In this document: positions 16,621-24,699 of the stretch, piece by piece
How the letters are laid out: every line of letters starts with the position of its first letter
How positions within the stretch are numbered: position 1 is the first letter of the stretch
NCBI GenBank assembly: GCA_947085035.1
Contig: CAMTUW010000010.1
Location: forward strand, 124,001-188,000
Reading direction: 5' to 3'
Origin: CAMTUW01 sp947085035
GTDB lineage: Bacteria; Actinomycetota; Coriobacteriia; Anaerosomatales; PHET01
Length of the DNA: 64,000 nt
Made by a program: the position numbers and the translations under genes
Notes under the pieces: generated by a model
Database searches by the model: none
Told to the model about the DNA's origin: nothing
Seen by the model: only the letters and a program-made list of their open reading frames with translations

Positions 16621-18995
16621 CCCCCGAGGCCACCGGGCCCGAACCGCTCGATACCTACCGCGCCAAGCGCGATTTCGAACGCACGCCCGAGCCGGGCGGC
16701 GGCTCGCCCTCGCCCGGGAGCCTGCGCTACGTCGTGCAGGAGCACCACGCCTCGCGGCTGCACTGGGACTTTCGCCTCGAACTCGATGGCGTGTTGCTGT
16801 CGTGGGCCGTTCCCAAGGGGCCGTCGCCCGACCCCGCGAACAAGCGACTCGCAGTGCGCACGGAGGATCATCCGCTCGACTACGCCGATTTCGAGGGCGA
16901 GATCCCTGCAGGCGAGTACGGCGGCGGCACCGTCATCATCTGGGATCGGGGAAGCTGGGAGCCGCTGGGGGATGCGCGCGCAGGACTGGAGAAGGGTGAC
17001 TTGAAGTTCGTGCTCCACGGCTCACGTCTGCAGGGACGCTGGGTACTCGTTCGCATGAAGCCCCGCCCGAAGGAGCGTGGCGAGAACTGGCTACTGATCA
17101 AGGAGCGTGACGAATTCGTGCATGCCGCCGGCTTCGAGCCGCCGCAGATCGCGCTCTGCACGCTGGTCGCGTCCCCTCCACTTGGCCCCGGCTGGCTCTC
17201 GGAGGTGAAATACGACGGCTACCGTCTCACTATCTCGCTCGAGGACGGACACGCACGCTGTTTCAGCCGAAACGGCCACGACGTCACCGAGCGTTTCTCC
17301 TCGCTTGCTCGCGCGGCCGAAGCGCTTCCGGCGACAAGCGCGCTTCTCGACGGCGAGGCGGTCGTCTTCGACGAGCAGGGCCGGACCGACTTCGGCGCGC
17401 TTCAACGTGCGATCTCGGGCGAGCCGCAGAATCTCTCCTTCGTCGCGTTCGACCTTCTGGCGCTCAACGGTCACGACGTCAGCGGGCTTGCGACACTCGC
17501 GCGAAAGGAGTTGCTCGCCACCTTGCTCGCTGAGCCTGAGGGCGCGGCGACCCGCATCGTGTTCGCGCACCACGTCTTGGACGACGCAGCCGCATTCTTC
17601 GAGACGGCGTGCGCCCAAGGACTCGAGGGCGCGGTCTTCAAGCGCGCTGAGGCCCCCTACCCGCACGGCCGGACGCGAACATGGCTGAAGGCGAAATGTC
17701 GCCTCGAGCAGGAGTTCGTCGTCGTGGGCTTCACGCAGCCACAAGGTTCGCGCGTCGGGTTCGGCGCGCTCGCGCTGAGCGTCTATGACGAGGAGGGTCG
17801 ACTCGCAAGCGTCGGCCTGGTGGGCAGCGGCTTCTCGGAATCGGACATCGCGCAGTTGACGGCGGCGCTCGCCGGTACCGAGCGTCCCGACCCGCCCTTC
17901 ATCGCGCCTGCCGCCGACACTGGGCACAGCGACATGACCTGGGTCGAACCGCGGCTCGTGGTGCGGGTCGCGTTCGCGCAGTGGACTGAGGCGGGCTCGC
18001 TTCGCCACTCGAGTTACCGGGGACTGCGAGACGACGTGGCCCCGGCCTCCGTGCACCGCGAGAATCCCCAGCCGCCGGATCGCGTCGGCGGTGAGGTTGT
18101 GCTCGGCGTGAGCATCTCGAACCCCTCGAAGCGGCTGTTCCCTGAGTCAGCGCTCACCAAGCTCGACCTCGCGCGCTATTACGAGGCGGTCGCCTCGGTC
18201 ATGTTGCCCGAGGTCGCCGACCGACCACTCACGCTGCTGCGCTGCCCGGTTGGCGGCAAGAAAGCGTCCTGCTTCTACCAGCGGCACCCCGATCGAGGGG
18301 GTTCGACCACGCTTCGCGTGCTCAAGCACGCGCTTGCCAGCCACGATGAGATTGACGAGTGGCTCACCGTCACAACAGCAGACGGGCTCGTCGCGCTTGC
18401 ACAGATGGGCGTCGCCGAGATCCACACGTGGGCGTCGCGCTCAGACGCGCCCACCCGGCCGAACCGACTGGTGTTCGATCTCGACCCGGGACCGGACGTG
18501 CCGTGGGAGCAGATCGCAGGCGTCGCTCGCCTGATTCGCACAGAGTGCGCGGCGCTGGGGTTCTCGCCGTACCTGAAGTCGACGGGCAGCAAAGGGCTGC
18601 ATGTCGTCATGGCGATCGAGCCCGTGTGGGAGTTCGACCGCGTCCGCGCACTGGCACGCGGTTTGGCGGAGCGGATCGCGAAGCAGCGTCCCGATGAGGT
18701 CACCTCGACGATGGCGAAGTCGAAACGAAGCGGTCGGGTCTTCATCGACTACCTGCGAAACGCCGAGGGCGCAAGCGCCGTGGCGCCCTACTCGCCGCGC
18801 CACCTGCCGGGCGCCCCGATCGCGGTCCCGCTGGCCTGGGAGGAGCTCGACGATCCTTCGCTCGACATCCGCGCGTTCACGCCCGAACGGGTGCTGCAGC
18901 GCGTCGCTGCGGGAGTGGATCCTTGGGCGGACCTGTCCGACTCGGCCTCAGGTTCACGGGTTCTGCGCGCCGCTGAGGACGCACTCGGCACCTGA
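16617..18995 (+). CDS. ligD: Multifunctional DNA ligase LigD (phosphoesterase-ligase-polymerase)
   Basis: A 792-residue NHEJ enzyme with domains in the order phosphoesterase (about 25-165, HHASRLHWDFRLE and GEYGGGTVIIWDRG), ATP-dependent ligase (about 180-460, nucleotidyl-accepting K198 in EVKYDGYRL) and polymerase/primase (about 495-785, metal-binding D621/D623 in FDLDPGPD, and STGSKGLHV). It trims, fills and seals ends held by Ku. The PE-Lig-Pol order is the one seen in Pseudomonas LigD rather than the Pol-PE-Lig order of mycobacteria. GTG 16617 is preferred because it overlaps the ku stop and leaves the expected short leader before the PE domain. Confidence 0.95.
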   Translation: MTPEATGPEPLDTYRAKRDFERTPEPGGGSPSPGSLRYVVQEHHASRLHWDFRLELDGVLLSWAVPKGPSPDPANKRLAVRTEDHPLDYADFEGEIPAGEYGGGTVIIWDRGSWEPLGDARAGLEKGDLKFVLHGSRLQGRWVLVRMKPRPKERGENWLLIKERDEFVHAAGFEPPQIALCTLVASPPLGPGWLSEVKYDGYRLTISLEDGHARCFSRNGHDVTERFSSLARAAEALPATSALLDGEAVVFDEQGRTDFGALQRAISGEPQNLSFVAFDLLALNGHDVSGLATLARKELLATLLAEPEGAATRIVFAHHVLDDAAAFFETACAQGLEGAVFKRAEAPYPHGRTRTWLKAKCRLEQEFVVVGFTQPQGSRVGFGALALSVYDEEGRLASVGLVGSGFSESDIAQLTAALAGTERPDPPFIAPAADTGHSDMTWVEPRLVVRVAFAQWTEAGSLRHSSYRGLRDDVAPASVHRENPQPPDRVGGEVVLGVSISNPSKRLFPESALTKLDLARYYEAVASVMLPEVADRPLTLLRCPVGGKKASCFYQRHPDRGGSTTLRVLKHALASHDEIDEWLTVTTADGLVALAQMGVAEIHTWASRSDAPTRPNRLVFDLDPGPDVPWEQIAGVARLIRTECAALGFSPYLKSTGSKGLHVVMAIEPVWEFDRVRALARGLAERIAKQRPDEVTSTMAKSKRSGRVFIDYLRNAEGASAVAPYSPRHLPGAPIAVPLAWEELDDPSLDIRAFTPERVLQRVAAGVDPWADLSDSASGSRVLRAAEDALGT

Positions 18996-19008
18996 GCGGT
19001 CGGTCCGC

Positions 19009-20868
19009 TCAGTCGGCGCCTCCGCCCCCGCCGCCACCGCCTCCGCCACCGCCTCCGCCTCCGGAGAATCCGCCACCGCTTCCGGACGACGATGACATCT
19101 CGCTCGCGGCTACCTTGGACGCGCTCACGAACGAACTCGACAGCGCACCGACCGGGCTCATTCCGCGACTTGAGCCCGCGTACGCCCACCAGTACGTCGT
19201 CTGGAACGCGGGATCACTCGCGACCTGAGGCAACCGCACCCTGAGCTGTTCGATCACCTGTTCTGCGATGCCGAACACGACCGCAAGCACGAGGAACCTG
19301 TTCCACAGCACCACCGACTCGGGCGGAGCCTCATGCAGACGCGAGAAGTCCCGCAGATAGTTGCGCACGCCTTCGTAGCGCCGGTTGAGCTCGTTCGCCT
19401 CGCGAGAACGTCGGCTGACCTGCGTGGCGATTCCCAGGATCAGCGCCGAGCACAGAAGTGGGAACACGGCGATCCACCATGTCTGACCGATCACGGCCCC
19501 CGCGATGCCAACGACCGCCACCAACGCGCCCACCACGAACGTCGCGATCTGGTAGTTCGCCGAGCCCTGGTCGAAGAACCCCTTCGAGATCGCGACTCCC
19601 TCGGCCGTCGCCTTCCAGTCTTTGACGCGGTTCGAGAACGTTTCCGGGTTCGCCTTGGCGTACGTCGAGATCTCAGAGATCACGAGCCGCTCTGTTCCCC
19701 CTCCCGCCGTATCGAACAGAAGCGACAGAAGCTGGGTGTCGAGAGGGTCGATCCCCGCCTCCTTGTCGCGCACTCTCGTCAGGGCGAACGTCTCCTCGGT
19801 ACCGCCGAACAGCCCCTTGACTCCGCCCGATTTGACCGCGACCGGTGCCATCGCGACGACACCTGTATCGGCGAGGCTCATCAGTGCGGCGGCGATGTCG
19901 GTGTCATGCACGCCGCCGAACCGCCACAACGCCCCGACCACTGCGGGGTGGAGGTGCGGTGCGGGGTCCTCGCGGTAGTACTGACCGTGGAAATCGGAGC
20001 GGTGCTCACGGCCGTACTTGAGAAACGTGTTGACCGCGAAAGCGAGGCCACCGAGCGAAAGCAGGAGCGCCACGCCGAACGCGCCCCAGACCAGTGCGCG
20101 GGCTCGCACCCGCGAGGCGTTCGCCTCGTCGGCCCACCGCTTCTCTTCGGCGAGAGCTTCGCTGAGTCGCGGCTGGTCGATGAGGTCGGCTGCGGCCAGC
20201 GCCGTAGCCGGGTAGAGCACTCGGGCCTCGACGAACGTCACCGCCGGCACGTCTGAGACCGTGAGCGTCACCGTGCCGTCCTCGCCGATCCCCACGACAC
20301 CGGTGAGCGGACCGTGAGCCCACGCTCTGACCTGCTCTTTCGTGAGCGGAGATGGCGGCGCGATGACTGCCGAGAACTCGGGTGTACCCACCGTCCAGCC
20401 GTCTCCGAGGAACTTCCAGTAGAGCTCGCCCGTGTCCGACCAGCGCTTGGCGGCACCTTTGACGCGGTAGGAGATCACGAACTCGCGCGCTGAATACGCG
20501 GCGTCGTGAAACGCATGGATCCGCGTTTCGTCCGGGGTGTTCTGCACGAGGTAGGTTCCGGGCACTCGCAGACTCCGGTCGTCGATCCACGCGGGGTCAC
20601 CCCCGGATCCGTACTCTCCCGAGACGTCCCCGACCGACAAGACCTCCATGCCCTCAGCGCCCGCATGGTCAAAAACCCAGAAGACGCGCGAGAAATCCCC
20701 GTCGAAGCGCATCGTGCGTCGCTCAGTGACGAGCATATCTCCGTCGGAGCGAAGGGCGGCCTCGATCGCGACCTTCTCGACGGCGAAGGTGTCTGCCGCA
20801 AACGTCGCCGCGGGCAGAATCAGGGTGAACGCGAGTGCCAGGCCCGCGATGCGAAGCGCACGCATCAT
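19009..20868 (-). CDS. DUF2207 membrane protein with polyglycine tail
   Basis: A 619-residue protein: signal peptide about 1-24, extracytoplasmic DUF2207 domain about 25-250 (MLVTERRTMRFDGDFSRVFW), membrane segment about 270-292, soluble part with a winged-helix-like section (LHPAVVGALWRFGGVHDTDIAAAL), then two adjacent membrane segments at about 445-485 (FVVGALVAVVGIAGAVIG) and another near 560. It ends in an almost pure glycine tail preceded by SSSSGSGGG. DUF2207 proteins with such tails are common in Actinobacteria and Firmicutes; function unknown. It overlaps the tadA stop by ATGA and converges with ligD. Confidence 0.85.
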   Translation of the reverse strand: MMRALRIAGLALAFTLILPAATFAADTFAVEKVAIEAALRSDGDMLVTERRTMRFDGDFSRVFWVFDHAGAEGMEVLSVGDVSGEYGSGGDPAWIDDRSLRVPGTYLVQNTPDETRIHAFHDAAYSAREFVISYRVKGAAKRWSDTGELYWKFLGDGWTVGTPEFSAVIAPPSPLTKEQVRAWAHGPLTGVVGIGEDGTVTLTVSDVPAVTFVEARVLYPATALAAADLIDQPRLSEALAEEKRWADEANASRVRARALVWGAFGVALLLSLGGLAFAVNTFLKYGREHRSDFHGQYYREDPAPHLHPAVVGALWRFGGVHDTDIAAALMSLADTGVVAMAPVAVKSGGVKGLFGGTEETFALTRVRDKEAGIDPLDTQLLSLLFDTAGGGTERLVISEISTYAKANPETFSNRVKDWKATAEGVAISKGFFDQGSANYQIATFVVGALVAVVGIAGAVIGQTWWIAVFPLLCSALILGIATQVSRRSREANELNRRYEGVRNYLRDFSRLHEAPPESVVLWNRFLVLAVVFGIAEQVIEQLRVRLPQVASDPAFQTTYWWAYAGSSRGMSPVGALSSSFVSASKVAASEMSSSSGSGGGFSGGGGGGGGGGGGGGGAD

Positions 20869-21329
20869 CGCTTCTCCTCACGCAGCCGACGGAAGAACGT
20901 CTGCAACAGCTGCGCGGATTCCTCTTCGAGCACGCCCGACGTCACGTCGAAGCGATGATTGAGCCGCTCGTCGTCGTGGAGGTCGTAGAGTGTGCCCAGC
21001 GCTCCTGCCTTCGGATCGGCCGCGGCGAACACACAGCGCGCGATGCGTGCCTGGTGCATGAGTCCCGCGCACATCGGGCAGGGCTCGAGCGTCACGTACA
21101 CGACACAGTCCGAGAGTCGCCATCGGCCGAGTCTCGCGGCGGCCTCACGAATCGCGATCAACTCCGCGTGACCGGCGGGGTCGTGGTCGATCTCGCGGCG
21201 GTTGTGGCCGCTCGCGATCACGGCGCCCTCGCACACGACGACCGCGCCGATGGGCACCTCGCCGAGTGCCTCGGCGGCTCGTGCCTGCTCGAGCGCCAGC
21301 GCCATGTGGATCTCGTCGGTGTTTCGCAC
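20865..21329 (-). CDS. tadA: tRNA adenosine(34) deaminase
   Basis: A 154-residue deaminase that converts A34 to inosine in tRNA-Arg(ACG). The zinc site and proton shuttle are HAE (in GHAELIAIREAA) and PCPMCAG. Length and motif spacing fit TadA rather than cytidine deaminases. The start is GTG 21327-21329. The substrate tRNA-Arg with anticodon ACG is encoded 2.4 kb away at 23773-23849, which supports the assignment. The stop overlaps the DUF2207 start. Confidence 0.93.
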   Translation of the reverse strand: MRNTDEIHMALALEQARAAEALGEVPIGAVVVCEGAVIASGHNRREIDHDPAGHAELIAIREAAARLGRWRLSDCVVYVTLEPCPMCAGLMHQARIARCVFAAADPKAGALGTLYDLHDDERLNHRFDVTSGVLEEESAQLLQTFFRRLREEKR

Positions 21330-21390
21330 GCCCCGGTTGTTCTCCCTCGTGCGGACTGGGTTCGAAGGCCGTCACGAACAGTCTCTCACG

Positions 21391-22581
21391 TTACTCCGGA
21401 TTCTTCTTCTCGTCCGCTTCACGCTCGACCGCGAGTTCGTCGGCGAGGTCCCTGGCCACGATGAGAACCGCCGACGCGCCCTCGAACGAGATGCCCGCCG
21501 CAGCGCGCTCGATGTGGACCGTGCGTCCGTCAATGGTTCGCATGGTACCTCTCATCACACTGGTCGTGGGCGGTGGGGTGCCCGGCGTCCACGACCGCAT
21601 CTGGGCTGTGACCCGTCCGGTCTCACTGCGACCGGATGCGTCGTCGGGTGTCATGTCCGGGATTCGGACGCCAACGAACTGCAGCCCCGAATCGCCCGTG
21701 AGCAGGCGTCTTGCGGCCTCGTTCCCGAACAGGCACCTGTCCGAGAGCGAGGCGATCCAGATCGCGTACGGGAACAACCCGACGAGCGTTCGGTAGCGCT
21801 GTTCGGACTGCACGAGTGCGCTGTCCGCCTCATGACGCTCCGTGATGTCACGCGACACGATGACCACGCCACCATCATCGAGCGGCAGAAAGCGCGACTC
21901 CCAGTGACGCGACTCACCCCGCACCGGCAGCTCGTACTCGGTCATGGTCATGACACCGGTCTCGCAAGCGAGCGCGCAGTTCCGCGTCACGGTCAGGGCC
22001 AGCGACTCCGGCAGAACCTCAGACGGTTGTTTGCCGAGAAACGAATCGGGCTGCACGTACAGCATGTCGAGCGTCGCCGCCTTGAAGTCCAAGAACTCGC
22101 CGGTCGGCGCGATGTGGAAGTACAGGTCCCCGGTGATGCGAAACACCTCATCGAACTCGCGAACCTTCGCCGCTAACTTTTCGACGGCAAGCCGATGCGC
22201 GGTGATGTCGCTCAAAATCCCGCGCAGGCGGCCCTCGAGACCGTTCTCGCGATCGATACTGACGATGTCTCGCACCCACACGACCCGCCCGGTGCGGTGA
22301 GTCATCCGATACTCGAGTTCGTGATCCTCGAGATTGTCAGTCCGTCGCTCGCAGTACTCAGCCGCCCAACCCACGTCCTCCGGATGCACGTGTCCTCGCC
22401 AGAAGCCGGGTTTCAGCCAGTCAGAGGCGGGGTAGCCCAGTATCCGCTCTGCGCCCGCGCTCACGTAGGTATAGACGGCGTCTTGCCAGTCGAACTCCCA
22501 CACCATGCCGCCGAGGTCGTTGACCAACCCCTCGATACGGGCGAGTCGCAACAGGGCCTCATCTCGGCTGATCGACTCCAT
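21391..22581 (-). CDS. Multi-PAS domain sensor protein without output domain
   Basis: A 396-residue soluble protein with three PAS folds: about 15-145 (GGMVWEFDWQDAVYTYVSAG, WRGHVHPEDV, LRGILSDITAHR), about 150-275 (FRITGDLYFHIAPTGEFLDF, GGVVIVSRDITER) and about 280-390 (YRTLVGLFPYAIWIASLSDRCLFGN, AVLIVARDL). PAS domains bind cofactors or small ligands. No kinase, GGDEF or DNA-binding domain follows, so it must signal through a partner or is a remnant of a larger protein. ATG 22581 is chosen because GGGGGCGAGC lies before it; an upstream in-frame ATG at 22737 would run into the tRNA promoter region. Confidence 0.8.
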   Translation of the reverse strand: MESISRDEALLRLARIEGLVNDLGGMVWEFDWQDAVYTYVSAGAERILGYPASDWLKPGFWRGHVHPEDVGWAAEYCERRTDNLEDHELEYRMTHRTGRVVWVRDIVSIDRENGLEGRLRGILSDITAHRLAVEKLAAKVREFDEVFRITGDLYFHIAPTGEFLDFKAATLDMLYVQPDSFLGKQPSEVLPESLALTVTRNCALACETGVMTMTEYELPVRGESRHWESRFLPLDDGGVVIVSRDITERHEADSALVQSEQRYRTLVGLFPYAIWIASLSDRCLFGNEAARRLLTGDSGLQFVGVRIPDMTPDDASGRSETGRVTAQMRSWTPGTPPPTTSVMRGTMRTIDGRTVHIERAAAGISFEGASAVLIVARDLADELAVEREADEKKNPE

Positions 22582-22737
22582 GCTCGCCCCCGTGGTGAAC
22601 CGGACCGCACCTGCGGCTTCCCTACAACCATCCGTGTCGTCTATGTTCCCAAAGCCCAATGACCTCCCACGAGATCCAAGCTTCCAAGCGTACCCGCCGA
22701 GCCGTGATATCCTTCCTAACGCTTGCGCCACGCTCAA

Positions 22738-22827
22738 GGAGGGGTGGCAGAGTGGTTGAATGCCCTGGTCTTGAAAACCAGTAGGCCCGCAAGGGTCTCG
22801 TGGGTTCGAATCCCACCCCCTCCGCCA
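22738..22827 (+). tRNA. tRNA-Ser(TGA)
   Basis: Acceptor GGAGGGG pairs with CCCCTCC, the anticodon stem is CTGGT/ACCAG with loop CTTGAAA (anticodon TGA), there is a long variable arm and the T-arm GGGTTCGAATCCC. CCA is encoded at the 3' end. It is one of three serine tRNAs in the window. Confidence 0.95.
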
Positions 22828-22855
22828 TCGCGTCAGATGGGCCCTGCGCTCCGGG

Positions 22856-23449
22856 TCAGCCGCGCACGATCATCGCGGTCAGCCACGACCCGAGTACCGC
22901 GCAACCGTCGGTGGTCAGATGTCGCGACGCCGTCGCGTCGAAGAGCAGCTCGGCGCGCGCCTCGAACTCGTCGTCGGCGTCCCACCAAAGAACCGCGACG
23001 GGCACCCGGGGCAGCGCCTCCACCAACCACGCACGGTCCGCGTGTCCAGCCAGCGGGACCGCAGAAACCCGGGCCATCGCCGCCTCCAAGGTGTCGGGCG
23101 CACCCGCGAACCGTCGGACGATCGCTGCGGCTGTGTAGCCGCGAAACGCCGCCACGTAGTACCCGCCGTCCGGCAGCTCAGCGAAGGAGATCCATCTGCC
23201 CGAGGGCGTGCTGCCGTCGCTTCTCGCGATGTGGTAGAACAGCAGCGCCTCGATATGAGGCGGCGTGCGAGATGCGTCGACGAGCTCGAGCTCAGGCCAC
23301 CGGATCGACACGGGAGCGCCGAGAAACGACAGCGTGAACACGCCCTTGTCCGCCGACCCCTCGAACACGGCCCCGACTGCGGCTGCCGCAACCTGGGGAC
23401 TGACGGCACGAGCGAGATCGCGTGCCACACGTAACGCCTCAGAGCTCAC
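22856..23449 (-). CDS. DUF3786 domain protein
   Basis: A 197-residue soluble protein. The layout SEALRVARDLARAV, LSFLGAPVSIRWPELEL, ALLFYHI, GRWISFAELPDGGYYVAAFRGYTA and the end LWWDADDEFEARAELLFDATASRHL matches DUF3786, a family found mainly in anaerobes, often beside iron-sulfur or corrinoid proteins; no activity is known. No cysteines for a cluster are seen in this part. GTG 23449 is taken as start because GAGGAGG lies six bases upstream. It sits alone between two tRNA-Ser genes and is transcribed against them. Confidence 0.75.
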   Translation of the reverse strand: MSSEALRVARDLARAVSPQVAAAAVGAVFEGSADKGVFTLSFLGAPVSIRWPELELVDASRTPPHIEALLFYHIARSDGSTPSGRWISFAELPDGGYYVAAFRGYTAAAIVRRFAGAPDTLEAAMARVSAVPLAGHADRAWLVEALPRVPVAVLWWDADDEFEARAELLFDATASRHLTTDGCAVLGSWLTAMIVRG

Positions 23450-23596
23450 CGCTGGCCTCCTCACGAGTGTATTTCTCGTCAAGTGTACCCGGACTCGTTT
23501 CCGCGACACCCCATCGCCCTTTACGCAAGCGGCCGACGCGGGTAGCATGTCCTCTCGCGCGCACCTACCCGCGTTCGGGGTCGCGTGTGCGCACGC

Positions 23597-23689
23597 GGAG
23601 AGTTGGCCGAGTCGGCTGAAGGCGCTCGCCTGCTAAGCGAGTATGGGGTTACAACTCCATCGAGGGTTCGAATCCCTCACTCTCCGCCA
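23597..23689 (+). tRNA. tRNA-Ser(GCT)
   Basis: Acceptor GGAGAGT pairs with ACTCTCC, the anticodon stem is CTCGC/GCGAG with loop CTGCTAA (anticodon GCT), followed by a long variable arm and T-arm GGGTTCGAATCCC, with encoded CCA. It reads AGC/AGU serine codons. Confidence 0.95.
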
Positions 23690-23772
23690 GTTGACATCTC
23701 GACTGCCGTCGCGCGGGGTTTGACAGGGCCGCAGAGCGGTGGCAGGATACCCAAGCCCCGATAGGGGCACGT

Positions 23773-23849
23773 GCGCCCTTACCTCAGCTGGATAGAGGGT
23801 CTGACTACGAATCAGAACGTCGCAGGTTCGAATCCTGCAGGGCGCACCA
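23773..23849 (+). tRNA. tRNA-Arg(ACG)
   Basis: Acceptor GCGCCCT pairs with AGGGCGC, the anticodon stem is CTGAC/GTCAG-like with loop TACGAAT (anticodon ACG), T-arm AGGTTCGAATCCT, encoded CCA. A34 is the expected substrate of TadA encoded at 20865-21329. Confidence 0.95.
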
Positions 23850-23860
23850 CATCGCACCTC

Positions 23861-23886
23861 ACGACCCCGTCCGCGTACGGGGTCGT
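23861..23886 (+). terminator. Hairpin terminator behind tRNA-Arg
   Basis: ACGACCCCGT (23861-23870) pairs exactly with ACGGGGTCGT (23877-23886) around a 6-base loop, 11 bases past the tRNA. No T run follows, but position and 10-bp perfect stem fit a terminator. Confidence 0.6.
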
Positions 23887-23976
23887 CGTGCGTTCGGGTT
23901 CCTCGCACCGTCCCTGTGACGTACCATCGCCAAGAGAGACGCTTGAGCGCGATGCGAGGAAGCAGGTGCAGGGGGC

Positions 23977-24699
23977 ATGGGCGAAGATCTCGTCGTGATG
24001 CGTGATGTGCGCAGAGTCTACCGAATGGGCGACGTCGAGGTTTCGGCCTTGCGCGTCAGCGAGCTCTCGATCAAGCCGGGCGAATTCGTGGCGATCTTAG
24101 GTCCGTCCGGGTCGGGGAAGACGACCCTTCTGAACCTCATCGGCGGCATCGACGCCCCCACCAGTGGAAGCATCCGCTTCAACGGACGCGAGATATCGGG
24201 GCTGAACCGCCGGGAGCTCACGCTGTTTCGTCGAGAGAACGTCGGCTTCGTCTTCCAGTTCTTCAATCTCATCCCCACGCTCACGGCCGAGGAGAACGTG
24301 CGCTTCGCCGTCGAGCTCGCCTCGCGTGACGGGACACCCCCCAAGCGCGATGCGGCCGAGTTGCTCGCGAAGGTCGGCCTTTCCGAGCGCATCACCCACT
24401 TCCCCAAGCAGCTCTCGGGCGGCGAGCAGCAGCGGGTCGCTGTGGCGAGGGCTCTAGCGAAGGCGCCGAAGCTGATACTGGGCGACGAGCCCACCGGCAA
24501 CCTCGACTTTCGCACGGGCAAGCTCGTACTCGCGGCCCTGCGAGAGGCCAATCGCGAGGAGGGGGCGGCCGTCGTGCTCGTCACCCACAACACGCCGCTC
24601 GCAGCGATCGCCGACCGAGTACTGCACATCCGCGATGGCGAGATCGCGCTGCAAGAGATCAACGAGCACCCCGTCTCGCCGGAAGACGTGACCTGGTGA
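23977..24699 (+). CDS. ABC transporter ATP-binding protein (MacB/LolD type)
   Basis: A 240-residue ATPase with Walker A GPSGSGKTT, signature LSGGEQQRVAVARAL, Walker B LILGDEPTGNLD and the switch His in VTHNTPLA. The subgroup (FVFQFFNLIPTLTAEENV) is that of exporters acting with FtsX-like permeases on lipids, peptides or lipoproteins. The stop overlaps the GTG start of the permease gene by four bases (GTGA), so the two form one transporter. Substrate is not predictable from sequence. Confidence 0.93.
   Translation: MGEDLVVMRDVRRVYRMGDVEVSALRVSELSIKPGEFVAILGPSGSGKTTLLNLIGGIDAPTSGSIRFNGREISGLNRRELTLFRRENVGFVFQFFNLIPTLTAEENVRFAVELASRDGTPPKRDAAELLAKVGLSERITHFPKQLSGGEQQRVAVARALAKAPKLILGDEPTGNLDFRTGKLVLAALREANREEGAAVVLVTHNTPLAAIADRVLHIRDGEIALQEINEHPVSPEDVTW

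Noticed and set aside
23597..23849. Attenuator or T-box control of serS using the neighbouring tRNA-Ser genes
   Set aside because: The serS leader is short and contains neither a T-box sequence nor a terminator/antiterminator pair.
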